Assembly: GCF_900101765.1 (NCBI RefSeq)
Contig: NZ_LT627735.1
Coordinates: forward strand, 682,001-746,000
DNA: 64,000 nt
Direction of reading: 5' to 3'
From: Nonlabens sp. Hel1_33_55
Lineage (GTDB): Bacteria > Bacteroidota > Bacteroidia > Flavobacteriales > Flavobacteriaceae
The notes beneath the pieces were generated by a model, which was not told where the DNA came from, made no database searches, and saw only the letters and a list, made by a program, of their open reading frames with translations. Position numbers and translations under genes: made by a program. Of the stretch, positions 6,879 through 15,061 are shown piece after piece; the first letter of the stretch is position 1; every line of letters starts with the position of its first letter.

Positions 6879-8924
6879 TTAGAACTTGAATAAAGGTCCA
6901 TCTAGTATTTGCCATCTCAACTTGACGCCTAGCTCCATGAACTCAAAACCGGCTGCTGTCGCGCTCGCTGTGTTGCTGTATTTTCCATAAGTACCTGCCT
7001 GAAATCGCTGGCTTATCGCATAACTCAAATTAGCTTCTAGACGATACAAAGTTGTCGCCTCTTCATCTTCTATGAATTGATATCCACCAGCTGCGTTAGC
7101 GCTGTAGGTCCAGTTTTCTGATGTACCGCTAAAGTCTGCAAAAAGCTCTACCGCTTGATACTTTGAAGGGCTAAAGTAAAGGGTAGGCACCTGATCTTTG
7201 TAACTCAAGTACTGGTAGTTCACACCACCTTTTAGCGCTGGTGACTTCGTAAAGGTGTAGTACAACGATGTGAATAATAGATTTCTCGAGTTTCCATCCG
7301 TTTGTTGTGTGTGCATTAAACCGGTGTACCAGCCCAGATTGATGTTGGTTCCCATATTGTAATTGAGCGAGTAGTTGTTCATAAAGATCTTCTCGTCAAT
7401 CAAGTCCGCATTAAAGTTTTGCAGTTCACGGCTGTAGCCTACTTCCAGATATTGCAACGCCCATGGTCTTGATTTTACAAAGACAGACCCATTGACATCA
7501 GTATAATCATTTTGATCTGCGTTAGCTTTTACAAAACCCAGCGTGCTTTCTACCCAAGTATTATTATGAACGCGGTAATGCGCTCCAATGGAGGCATTGG
7601 TATTGTATGCCATGGAACCATTGCCTGTATTTTCTGTAGTTCTATACGAATAATTAAAAACAGATCTGAATCGGTCAGAAAACGGAATCACTGCGTTAAC
7701 ACCTGCAGCATATGCCTCATTATTACCATTATCACTGGTGTAGGATCCTATCGTATTCAAAACAGGAGCGAGTCCATTTCTCAAGGCTGCCAATAAGGCA
7801 CGAGCATCTGGCTGATTCGGATAAAAGCCCAGCGTTTTCAAGGCGTAATTTCTAGCAAGATCCAGATTTCCTTGTGCTCTATAGGCGTTGGCGATGCCTA
7901 GGTTCCCGTCAAATGAGGTGCTGTCTTTTTCAAGAATAGCTTTGTAGTAGGAGATACTTTTGGCAAAGGTTCCTGTGTACATTCCCAACGTCGCTTTCAA
8001 TGCGTCCAGTCTATTGCTCGTGCCACAAGCCGCTTCTGTGCTGGCGATGACTTCTCTTGCTTCTGGATACTTGTTGTTCCAGATCAAGGCTTGTATGTAA
8101 CGTTCGTTAGCTGCTAGCAACGTCTTTTTATGGGTTACGGAATCTTGTTGGAATTTCGCTTTCGCGAAAGCGGAACCTTCAACAGCATATTGCAAGGCGA
8201 GTTTGTCCTTTTTCAGTAGATGAGCCACCAGCGATTGACCTGTTAACAGGCTCAAACTATCTGCCATGCCTGAGTATGTTGTGGCAGCTAAGTCGTAATT
8301 CTTAATAGCGATGTAGGCGTTAGCTAAAGCATTTTGAGTATCTGCATCTTTAGGGAACAGCGTGAGGTTATTTTTTAGAGTGACGATGGCGTCATCCACT
8401 TGCTCATTGGTGATTTGTTGGGAAGCTTTGCCCAGTTGCATGTATTTTTTAGAGATGGCAGCGTTCTGGTTCTTAGGTTGCAATTCCAGTGCGTTGTTGA
8501 CGTATATGAGAGCGTTGTCGTATTTCTTAAGATTCGATAAGGTATTGGCATAACCCAATATGGCTGGGAAGCTGGCGGAATCTTGCTTTACAAGATTTTC
8601 ATAAACACCTTCTGCCTCTGCGAAGTCTTTGTTCCATAATAGGGATTCGGCATAGTTGAGTGCTACTTCAAAATCGGTTGGGTAATCCTTTTGAAGCTCA
8701 ATAAACAATCTTTTTGCCTCTATTGTTTTACCGCTTAAGCCTAACGCTCTACCATAACATAGACGAGCGGTTTTGTTTTCTGGATGCTTTTCCAGCACTT
8801 CCTCAAAAAAGTCCCGAGCCTGAACATAATTGCCTTGTTCCAATAATTGGAAACCGGTGTTCATGTCTTGGGCAAACCCGAAGCTTGCGATGAATACGAT
8901 TGCTAAAAAACTAATGATTTTCAT
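6879..8924 (-). CDS. TPR protein with C-terminal YaiO-like outer membrane beta-barrel
   Basis: The start at 8924 gives a clear signal peptide (MKIISFLAIVFIASFGFAQ); the frame is open further upstream but that part has no signal. The mature protein of about 660 residues has tetratricopeptide repeats to about residue 395, then a strand-rich part of about 280 residues that ends in an aromatic residue (GPLFKF), as outer membrane barrels do. Proteins with TPRs and a barrel (PgaA, BcsC and YaiO-like) export or modify polysaccharides across the outer membrane. It is convergent with the LytTR gene and next to the flippase gene. One palindrome copy encodes AFAKA at about 252-257. The barrel assignment is by sequence feel, not by alignment. 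Confidence 0.75.
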   Translation of the reverse strand: MKIISFLAIVFIASFGFAQDMNTGFQLLEQGNYVQARDFFEEVLEKHPENKTARLCYGRALGLSGKTIEAKRLFIELQKDYPTDFEVALNYAESLLWNKDFAEAEGVYENLVKQDSASFPAILGYANTLSNLKKYDNALIYVNNALELQPKNQNAAISKKYMQLGKASQQITNEQVDDAIVTLKNNLTLFPKDADTQNALANAYIAIKNYDLAATTYSGMADSLSLLTGQSLVAHLLKKDKLALQYAVEGSAFAKAKFQQDSVTHKKTLLAANERYIQALIWNNKYPEAREVIASTEAACGTSNRLDALKATLGMYTGTFAKSISYYKAILEKDSTSFDGNLGIANAYRAQGNLDLARNYALKTLGFYPNQPDARALLAALRNGLAPVLNTIGSYTSDNGNNEAYAAGVNAVIPFSDRFRSVFNYSYRTTENTGNGSMAYNTNASIGAHYRVHNNTWVESTLGFVKANADQNDYTDVNGSVFVKSRPWALQYLEVGYSRELQNFNADLIDEKIFMNNYSLNYNMGTNINLGWYTGLMHTQQTDGNSRNLLFTSLYYTFTKSPALKGGVNYQYLSYKDQVPTLYFSPSKYQAVELFADFSGTSENWTYSANAAGGYQFIEDEEATTLYRLEANLSYAISQRFQAGTYGKYSNTASATAAGFEFMELGVKLRWQILDGPLFKF
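8157..8172. repeat. 16-bp palindrome copy in the TPR/YaiO-like gene
   Basis: Perfect copy, AFAKA phase on the minus strand (about 252-257), in the TPR part. Confidence 0.95.
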
Positions 8925-8942
8925 GTTCCTTGTTTTACAATA

Positions 8943-8950
8943 GCAAGGTA
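8943..8950 (-). promoter_or_regulatory. Probable -7 box of the TPR/YaiO-like gene
   Basis: On the minus strand TACCTTGC lies 18 bases before the start codon, and a TTG (8972-8970) lies 19 bp further upstream. This is near the Bacteroidota TTG-N19-TAnnTTTG pattern. Site B lies about 35 bp upstream, but with its box pointing the other way. Confidence 0.4.
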
Positions 8951-8984
8951 GAACCGGTTTGCAGTGCAGCAATCGGCAGGAAAA

Positions 8985-9012
8985 TACCACTCGTCTACAC
9001 TTAACGTCCATC
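8985..9012 (+). promoter_or_regulatory. Putative LytTR-type operator, site B
   Basis: TACCACTCGTCTACACTT followed by ACGTCCATC. It is nearly identical to site A and shares with D the pattern of two half-sites 17 bp apart (CGTCT at 8992, CATCC at 9009). It lies 60 bp upstream of the minus-strand TPR gene; the box reads in the + direction, opposite to that gene. Confidence 0.55.
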
Positions 9013-9150
9013 CAAAGAACTTGAGGGCGATCGATAGGCATTTAGGCAAGGTAAGCTGCCTGAAAGTGCTCCTATTTTATGGGTGCCGCCTCTAATGAAA
9101 ATCTACAGATACCTAATCGTTAAGGCCTGTTTTGCTTTAAAGAGTCACAG

Positions 9151-9178
9151 ACACCATTCATCTACAGTAAAATTCTGC
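9151..9178 (+). promoter_or_regulatory. Putative LytTR-type operator, site C (flippase promoter)
   Basis: CACCATTCATCTACAGT matches the first half of sites A, B and D; the second half is weaker. TCTACA begins at 9161, exactly 55 bp before the CATATTTG -7 box at 9216. The gene-free stretch 8925-9395 holds sites B and C and the two promoter boxes; I see no other element. Confidence 0.5.
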
Positions 9179-9215
9179 TCATCGAAATATGATCGCCATG
9201 GCTGGGAACCATCCA

Positions 9216-9223
9216 CATATTTG
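9216..9223 (+). promoter_or_regulatory. Probable -7 box of the flippase gene
   Basis: CATATTTG is one base off TAnnTTTG and identical to the box before the STAS-like gene (10722). No TTG is found at the -33 position, as expected for an activator-dependent promoter. It implies a leader of about 165 nt before ATG 9396. Confidence 0.4.
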
Positions 9224-9395
9224 CATCAGTAATCTAAACCCCATCGCTATGCAAATGACCGTCATACACTCAGCCACACACTTGAAAGTGGTACACCAGA
9301 ACAAAAAACCTAGTAAAGACTGCCAGTTACAAGTAGTGTACAGAAAAGCGGAAACTCCACTTCTTTTTCTAACCATCGCTTAAAAAACTACTTCA

Positions 9396-10676
9396 ATGAC
9401 TGCCATCATACTCAAGCTTAAAAGAACTTTATCACCCCAACAAATATTCATGGCGAGCGCCTTTATCGTGAATGCTGGCAATTATGCCTATAATCTCATG
9501 CTAGGCAGATTGCTGGGACCACGTGCTTTTGCAGACGCCGTTATTCTCATCACATTGTTGCTGGTGTTGTCCTTTGTGGCTATGACCTTTCAACTTACCG
9601 TCGCAAAATATATGGTAGAACTGCACAGCAGGAACCAGAATAATTTTATCCAGCAGGCTTATAAATATGCGCTTATGTTCGGCTTGGTGCTTGGTGCTGC
9701 GGTCGTCATTTTTGCTCCAGAACTGCAATCACTATTTCAAACCGAATCCAGTTTGATGTTCACCATTTTTGGTGCGGCCGTACCGCTCTACTTTATCATG
9801 AGCGTCAATCGTGGTAAACTGCAAGGTGATCAATCCTTTGTGGAATTATCGATGACGTATCAACTCGAGATGCTTTGGCGGTTGGGACTCACTTTTGCAT
9901 TTCTTTTATTTTTATCGATCAATCCTGCAATTGCCGTTTCCATTTCAATCGCTATCTCTTTCATTGCGGGACTGTTTCCTTTCAAAAAAGTACGCAGAGC
10001 CTCATTTTTGAAATTTGATCTCACCGTAGCAGAGAAGAAGAACATTTTGCGATTTTTTCTTCTTACCGCTTTTTATGAACTGACCCAAATCGTTTGCAAC
10101 AACAGCGATATTTTAATGGTCAAGCATTACTTTGACTCTTATGATGCGGGACTATATTCATCACTCGCCTTGATAGGTAGAGTCGTGTATTTCGTTACCT
10201 GGATGTTCGTTATGTTGTTGCTGCCAGCGGTCATTGAATCGCGTAAGCAAGGAAAGAATCCCGTTCCGGTTTTGAAAAAATACGTGGGTTACATAACGGC
10301 ATTGTCAGCAGTTATCGTGAGTTTCACCTTTTTATTCCCAGAATTTGCCGTGCAGTTATTATTCGGTGAGGAATATTTGAGCATCGCACCCTTATTGGGC
10401 TGGTATGCTCTGGCGACGTCCTTTTTTGCGGTCTCTAACATATTTGCCTATTATTTCCTGTCGTTGGATCATTACAAGCCTGTTATCATTGCGGGAGTTT
10501 TCGGTTTGCTACAAGTTTACGCGATCAGCCTGTTTCACGATTCCTTATTTCAAGTCACCATGGCGCAGGTGCTGGTGATGTCCTCATTGCTCATGGTGCA
10601 GTTAGGGTATTTTATGATCCACCATGGCTATCTCAAAAAAGCTAATCGGCTGGAATCTACCACTCATCTACACTAG
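9396..10676 (+). CDS. Polysaccharide flippase of the MOP/MATE superfamily
   Basis: 426 residues with about 12 hydrophobic segments through the whole length and short loops. The N-terminal pattern (NAGNYAYNLMLGRLLGPRAFAD) is typical of Wzx- or PelG-like exporters, which move lipid-linked or nascent polysaccharide across the inner membrane. Neighbours are an outer membrane TPR protein and glycosyltransferases, which supports this role. The start ATG at 9396 leaves a long leader if the box at 9216 is the promoter. The gene ends inside site D (10658-10685), so the last codons overlap the control region of the next unit. Confidence 0.82.
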   Translation: MTAIILKLKRTLSPQQIFMASAFIVNAGNYAYNLMLGRLLGPRAFADAVILITLLLVLSFVAMTFQLTVAKYMVELHSRNQNNFIQQAYKYALMFGLVLGAAVVIFAPELQSLFQTESSLMFTIFGAAVPLYFIMSVNRGKLQGDQSFVELSMTYQLEMLWRLGLTFAFLLFLSINPAIAVSISIAISFIAGLFPFKKVRRASFLKFDLTVAEKKNILRFFLLTAFYELTQIVCNNSDILMVKHYFDSYDAGLYSSLALIGRVVYFVTWMFVMLLLPAVIESRKQGKNPVPVLKKYVGYITALSAVIVSFTFLFPEFAVQLLFGEEYLSIAPLLGWYALATSFFAVSNIFAYYFLSLDHYKPVIIAGVFGLLQVYAISLFHDSLFQVTMAQVLVMSSLLMVQLGYFMIHHGYLKKANRLESTTHLH

Positions 10677-10685
10677 TTGTCCATC
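10658..10685 (+). promoter_or_regulatory. Putative LytTR-type operator, site D (STAS-GT4 promoter)
   Basis: TACCACTCATCTACACT followed by TGTCCATC. The half-sites CATCT at 10665 and 10682 are a perfect direct repeat 17 bp apart. TCTACA begins at 10667, 55 bp before the -7 box at 10722. It overlaps the last 19 bases of the flippase gene. Confidence 0.6.
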
Positions 10686-10699
10686 TGTCGTTTTTAGTC

Positions 10700-10715
10700 C
10701 GCTTTCGCGAAAGCG
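10700..10715. repeat. 16-bp palindrome copy, intergenic, inside the STAS-GT4 promoter
   Basis: A perfect CGCTTTCGCGAAAGCG lies between site D and the -7 box, where a -33 element would be expected. Confidence 0.95.
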
Positions 10716-10721
10716 TAACCC

Positions 10722-10729
10722 CATATTTG
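10722..10729 (+). promoter_or_regulatory. Probable -7 box of the STAS-GT4 operon
   Basis: CATATTTG, identical to the box at 9216. It lies about 50 bp before ATG 10781 and rules out the upstream in-frame ATG at 10727 as the start. Confidence 0.45.
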
Positions 10730-10780
10730 CACTGTCAAACAATTAAACATCATCATTTTAACCTCATTAAAACAAGTATC

Positions 10781-11077
10781 ATGTCACTAGAAATCAACAG
10801 TATCGATGGAGTCATCTGCATCAAAGGAGAAGTACAAGCCAGTAGATTGTCAGAGCTCAGAAATTATGTAATTACAGCGCTAAAGTTTGAAAATAGACTC
10901 GTGGTCAACGTGTCACAAGTGGGTCGAGGTCAGACGTTGTTACTGTTTTTATTGCAACAGATCAAGGATGAATTAACCATCGATAAATCACTCATCTTTT
11001 TTGGGAAGCCAGAAAGTAACGTCAAGAAATTATACCAAGAATTGAACAGCCCAGCCAACTACTATCAAGCTGCTTAA
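10781..11077 (+). CDS. Small STAS-like protein
   Basis: 98 residues from ATG 10781. The pattern beta (GVICIKGEV), helix (SRLSELRNYVITAL), beta (RLVVNVSQV), helix (LLLFLLQQIKDEL) and beta (SLIFFGKP) fits the STAS fold of anti-sigma-factor antagonists, but no conserved phosphorylatable serine is evident. It has no signal peptide and is cytoplasmic. It is the first gene of a two-gene unit with the GT4 gene (43 bp gap) and may tune polysaccharide synthesis by protein contact. The family call is by fold pattern only. Confidence 0.55.
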   Translation: MSLEINSIDGVICIKGEVQASRLSELRNYVITALKFENRLVVNVSQVGRGQTLLLFLLQQIKDELTIDKSLIFFGKPESNVKKLYQELNSPANYYQAA

Positions 11078-11120
11078 AACACCACCAAAACTCAACTATT
11101 CACCTCAAAATAAGGAAATT

Positions 11121-12323
11121 ATGAAACTTGCCATCGTCACCGCTTACCCGCCTAGTAAAGTAACCTTGAATGAATATGCTTATCATTTGGTCAAACACTT
11201 TCGTCAGCAGGAAGAAGTAACAGAACTCGTTTTACTCACGGACACTACACCTGAAGATGCTGACCTAAATTTTGAGGAAAATGGATGTAAAATAACAGTC
11301 AAACAATGCTGGAAATTTAATTCCATGCGGAACGTAATTTCCATCGCCAAAGCCATTAATTCCAGCCAGCCTGATGCCGTATTGTACAACCTACAATTCA
11401 TGAAATTTGGCGATAAGAAGATTCCAGCTGCATTAGGCTTGTTCTCTCCATGGGTAACCAAATTAATGAAGGTGAAAACGATTGTTCTTTTGCACAACAT
11501 CATGGAAGCTGTCGACTTAAGCAGCGCCGGATTTACCGAAAACAAATGGAAGGCCAAAGTATTCAATTTCATTGGTGAAACGCTTACTAGAGTAGTGCTA
11601 CAAGCAGATCAGGTTGCAGTGACGATACAGAAATATGTGGATATTCTTGAAGAGAAATATGCGGCAGACAATTGTATTTTGATTCCGCATGGTACGTTTG
11701 AAATCCCAGCCGAACCAGATTATATTTTGCCAGAAGGTCCTATGAAGATTATGACTTTTGGAAAATTTGGGACCTACAAAAAAGTAGAGGTAATGATAGA
11801 AGCCGTAGAGAAAGTACGACAGTCCACCGGCAGGGATCTTGAAATCGTGATCGCAGGAACAGATAATCCCAATGTACCTGGATATTTAGATAGCATGAAG
11901 GAGAAATACAGCCACGTTCCACAACTAACTTTTACCGGCTATGTAGAGGAAGAAGAAGTTCCCGTGATATTTAGAGAAAGCGCTATGGTCGTGTTTCCTT
12001 ACACTTCTACTACGGGAAGTTCTGGAGTGTTGCACCAGGCAGGAAGCTATGGTAAGGCTGTTGTGATGCCAGATCTAGGAGATCTAAGCACACTTATGAA
12101 GGATGAAGGTTATATGGCTGAATTGTTTCTTCCATCAAATGTGGATTCACTGGCCTTATCCATCAAAAAATTCGTTTTAGATACCGAATATAGAAACCAT
12201 GTTGCCAAGGTGAATTATGAAGCTGCAACCGCAATGCCCATGTCAGTAATTACAAAAAAGTATATTCATGCTTTTGAAGGTCAAGGTGCGATTAAAACAG
12301 CAGCACTAAAAGTTGCAGCCTGA
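11121..12323 (+). CDS. Glycosyltransferase, GT4-like (GT-B fold)
   Basis: 400 residues. The N-terminal Rossmann half begins with MKLAIVTAYPPSKVTLNEYA. The C-terminal half has the usual GT4 elements: MTFGKFGTYKKVE, IVIAGTDN, LTFTGYVEEEEV and the acidic/glycine region FPYTSTTGSSGVLHQAGSYG. Such enzymes transfer a sugar from a nucleotide donor to a growing glycan at the cytoplasmic face. It sits beside the flippase and faces the reverse operon, whose last gene ends 1 base after its stop (convergent). Donor and acceptor are unknown. Confidence 0.85.
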   Translation: MKLAIVTAYPPSKVTLNEYAYHLVKHFRQQEEVTELVLLTDTTPEDADLNFEENGCKITVKQCWKFNSMRNVISIAKAINSSQPDAVLYNLQFMKFGDKKIPAALGLFSPWVTKLMKVKTIVLLHNIMEAVDLSSAGFTENKWKAKVFNFIGETLTRVVLQADQVAVTIQKYVDILEEKYAADNCILIPHGTFEIPAEPDYILPEGPMKIMTFGKFGTYKKVEVMIEAVEKVRQSTGRDLEIVIAGTDNPNVPGYLDSMKEKYSHVPQLTFTGYVEEEEVPVIFRESAMVVFPYTSTTGSSGVLHQAGSYGKAVVMPDLGDLSTLMKDEGYMAELFLPSNVDSLALSIKKFVLDTEYRNHVAKVNYEAATAMPMSVITKKYIHAFEGQGAIKTAALKVAA

Positions 12324-12324
12324 C

Positions 12325-13836
12325 CTATTGATCCTTGAAGGATTGGTAGCTAGGTTTCTTCTTCCCATCCGTAGCAATAAGTCCAAAGTGCTTTTGCTTA
12401 TTGACACGCCATGGTCGGGAACCAGCAACGCTGGAAGGAACTTCTTCAAAATCGTATAAGGTCCAAGAGAGATAGTTGATGCTGTCTCTCTTTTGCGTTG
12501 TAAAAAACTCCGTGTATTTCTCGGCTTGATCTTCTTTATCCATCCCAAACGGATTCCAAAAACCATGATAGCTAGACCAACCTATTTCTTGTAAAACAAT
12601 AGGTTTTTTGGTTTTTGACTTCAATTCTTGATGCGTTTTGGACAAATCTTCTAGATCCTTATAATAGTGGTAAGAAACCACATCTACTTGATTTTCTAAA
12701 TTAATTGCCGCGGCAGCTGTTGACCAACCTATAGTCACTGGATGGATGGAATCCATTTCTTTTAATCGCGTCATGGTTTGTGAAAGCCATGCATTCACCT
12801 TGCGTTTTTCTCGAGATTTATAATCCAGATCAGGTTCATTTTTAATGTCCCAAGCATAAACGGCTGGATGGTCTTTAATGTGATCTACAATATTTTTAAG
12901 GTAGGAATTAGTCAAGGTCCAGTCTTGAATGCCATAATCACCGTAAAAGTCAAATAGGGTGACCATCACTTTTAAATCGGCTTTTTCTGCCTGATCCAAT
13001 AATATCTTGAGTCTTTGCATTTTCTCATTGGAGTTTTCGCTGATTTTGAAATCTTTATAGCTAAGGAATATTCTGATGGTATTTAAGTTCAAGTCTTGAA
13101 TAACCTTAAAATCAGTAGCGATTTGTGAGGAGTCAAAGTTTTCTCCAAAAGTATCCCAAGGACTGTCTTGCGGGTAATAATTCAATCCTGCTAGGTTTTT
13201 GATTTCATCAGAAATTACTAAAGCACTTTCTTCAATGGGATGCGTTTCCAATAGTTCAAAATGACGCACTCTCCAGAAACCATCTTCCAACAATAGAATG
13301 ATGCGATAATCATTATTAAATTCTCGTTGGATAATAAATTCATCATTTTGATAGAGCTGTTCCACGCCACGTACTTCACGATCGGTTAAAACCGCTAGTG
13401 TACCGTCTGCGCTGTAAAAGTCTAGCGTGAGATGATGGCTCAAGGTAGTAGATTCAATACTGATGTTCTCACCTGCGTTGTAGGAAATGAGTTCGCGTAC
13501 CTTAGCTCTGGCGCTTTTGGTATAATGGTCATAGATTCCAGCATCATCACCAGTCAACAGAGCCTGATTTTTCACAAACCAAGCGTCCAGATAATCTTGT
13601 TCTATTTTATCTTTATTGGCTGGTTTCATTGGTCTTCCTGGGTTTTCAATAGATTTCCAAACGACCTCAGGCACGTAGTAATTTTCCCGTTCCAGATCCA
13701 GATGTAACATGGTAGAACGGTCGGCTCCCGTATTCAAATAGGCCAACAGCTGACTAATCCCGAAGAGGACTCCAGAAAATAGCGCCAGAAAACCCGCCAC
13801 GATCAATATGCGATACAAGGCTTTATTCTTTTTCAA
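12325..13836 (-). CDS. Membrane-anchored clan GH-A glycoside hydrolase (GH5-like)
   Basis: 503 residues. One N-terminal membrane segment (about 9-33) anchors it, probably facing the periplasm. Residues 70-205 look like an NTF2-like alpha+beta domain. Residues 215-500 form a TIM barrel of the cellulase type: acid/base E334 (WDIKNEPDLDY) and nucleophile E417 (VLQEIGW). Hydrolases in synthase-type polysaccharide operons (as BcsZ or PelA) trim or release the polymer; that role is inference. The start overlaps the end of the upstream gene by 14 bases. It is the last gene of the three-gene minus-strand operon 18150-12325. Confidence 0.8.
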   Translation of the reverse strand: MKKNKALYRILIVAGFLALFSGVLFGISQLLAYLNTGADRSTMLHLDLERENYYVPEVVWKSIENPGRPMKPANKDKIEQDYLDAWFVKNQALLTGDDAGIYDHYTKSARAKVRELISYNAGENISIESTTLSHHLTLDFYSADGTLAVLTDREVRGVEQLYQNDEFIIQREFNNDYRIILLLEDGFWRVRHFELLETHPIEESALVISDEIKNLAGLNYYPQDSPWDTFGENFDSSQIATDFKVIQDLNLNTIRIFLSYKDFKISENSNEKMQRLKILLDQAEKADLKVMVTLFDFYGDYGIQDWTLTNSYLKNIVDHIKDHPAVYAWDIKNEPDLDYKSREKRKVNAWLSQTMTRLKEMDSIHPVTIGWSTAAAAINLENQVDVVSYHYYKDLEDLSKTHQELKSKTKKPIVLQEIGWSSYHGFWNPFGMDKEDQAEKYTEFFTTQKRDSINYLSWTLYDFEEVPSSVAGSRPWRVNKQKHFGLIATDGKKKPSYQSFKDQ

Positions 13837-15061
13837 GCGATCCTATTTTAGAATTTTTGGTCAATCCCAGGGTTGTGATGGTGATATTTTCATTTCCATC
13901 GACGGCATCATCAAGAACAAAAGTTGCTATTCCTTTTTCTGTGAAGAGAATATGAGTCTTTCCTGTTAATTCAATCCTAACTTGAATTCCATCAGGAATA
14001 ATCTGGCCTAAATGGCTTGTTAATGGTCCCACAACGATAGTTTTCTTATTTCTTAGTTCCACAGGTATATCGTCAATGATGGAATTGAAGGTCACTTGCA
14101 AATCGGGACTTTCGGCTATTCCTTGAATCAGTGCCTTGACGTTCCATTTGGTAGGTGTTTGTGGATGTATCGCTTTCGCGAAAGCGTATCCATTAATCGT
14201 ACTTGCTACCGTCTGCCACTGGGAACCTGTAGCATCGCTCATAAAAAATTTGACCAGCGTGCCGTCCGTCATTACATTGCCGTGCTCGTCTTTAATCTGC
14301 GATGTTTTGAAAGTGGATATCTCGTTACCATCTGCATAGGAATGGTTCTGATCCAGCTCAAGCTGAAAATCCACCGCAACATCAGGAAATACATCAGCAA
14401 CTAACTCCAACGAAGAAATATCGTTAAGCGTACTGCCAGTACTGATCCTACCGGTAGTAAGTGGTGCCTGTATGCGTTGCCAGGCAAAACCCTTATCCAA
14501 TTGAAAAGGCGTTCTAGTGATCTGGTTTTTAAATTGATGATTAAGCGAAACCTGAGTACCATCTGGCAACATGTTGTCCAGCGAATCTGTAGGGATGGCG
14601 ACCAGCATGGTATAATCTCTCACATTTGCCACGATGCTGCGAGGTCCCAGATAGTTTTCCAGCGCACCAAGATTCTCAGCGCTGGGTAACAATTGAAACT
14701 GCCCTTTCTGAATACTATTTTGATCTAGAACCAAATTCCATTGCACAACGCCAGCGCGTTTCGCAACAGTCGCAGGAAGTTGGAAAAACCATTTTTCATT
14801 GCTCTTTTCAAGTTTCAAAATAGTGGTACCATAAGTTCCAGAAATTATCAATTGGAAATTTTCTAATTCTGCCAACCCAGAATTCAAAACCGAAATTGAA
14901 ATTCCGTCAGATCGTACTTCCTGATCTTCTGGAGCTTGAATCTTGATTTTTGCATTTTTCTGTGAGGACAATTTATTCGCTGTAACAGTGTTCCATGAAA
15001 TTGCTATGCAACACATGACGAGCAGCAAAAACAAACCGATATAGACGTGTAGCTTTCTCAT
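13823..15061 (-). CDS. Exported protein with Ig-like (Big/invasin-type) domains
   Basis: 412 residues with an N-terminal hydrophobic segment (about 6-26) and no further membrane spans, so it is anchored or secreted. The rest is rich in beta strands with Ig-like features, for example DEHGNVMTDGTLVKF, which resembles the linker of Big_1-type domains. I do not recognise a catalytic motif. Its start overlaps the stop of the large membrane protein by 4 bases, and its end overlaps the hydrolase gene. It may hold the membrane protein and the hydrolase together in the periplasm. A palindrome copy encodes AFAKA at about 293-297. Confidence 0.65.
   Translation of the reverse strand: MRKLHVYIGLFLLLVMCCIAISWNTVTANKLSSQKNAKIKIQAPEDQEVRSDGISISVLNSGLAELENFQLIISGTYGTTILKLEKSNEKWFFQLPATVAKRAGVVQWNLVLDQNSIQKGQFQLLPSAENLGALENYLGPRSIVANVRDYTMLVAIPTDSLDNMLPDGTQVSLNHQFKNQITRTPFQLDKGFAWQRIQAPLTTGRISTGSTLNDISSLELVADVFPDVAVDFQLELDQNHSYADGNEISTFKTSQIKDEHGNVMTDGTLVKFFMSDATGSQWQTVASTINGYAFAKAIHPQTPTKWNVKALIQGIAESPDLQVTFNSIIDDIPVELRNKKTIVVGPLTSHLGQIIPDGIQVRIELTGKTHILFTEKGIATFVLDDAVDGNENITITTLGLTKNSKIGSLEKE
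14171..14186. repeat. 16-bp palindrome copy in the Ig-like protein gene
   Basis: Perfect CGCTTTCGCGAAAGCG, in the AFAKA phase on the minus strand (residues about 293-297). Confidence 0.95.

Noticed and set aside
6858..6880. AAGTCT/AGACTT hairpin between the convergent LytTR and TPR genes
   Set aside because: The stem is only six pairs and has no T-run on either side; too weak to call a terminator.
9189..9383. Open frame of 64 codons before the flippase gene
   Set aside because: It contains the predicted -7 box (9216), is rich in His, Met and Gln without a domain pattern, and has an equally long frame on the other strand.
11204..11572. 122-codon minus-strand frame within the GT4 gene
   Set aside because: Antisense to conserved glycosyltransferase sequence, with no recognisable fold.
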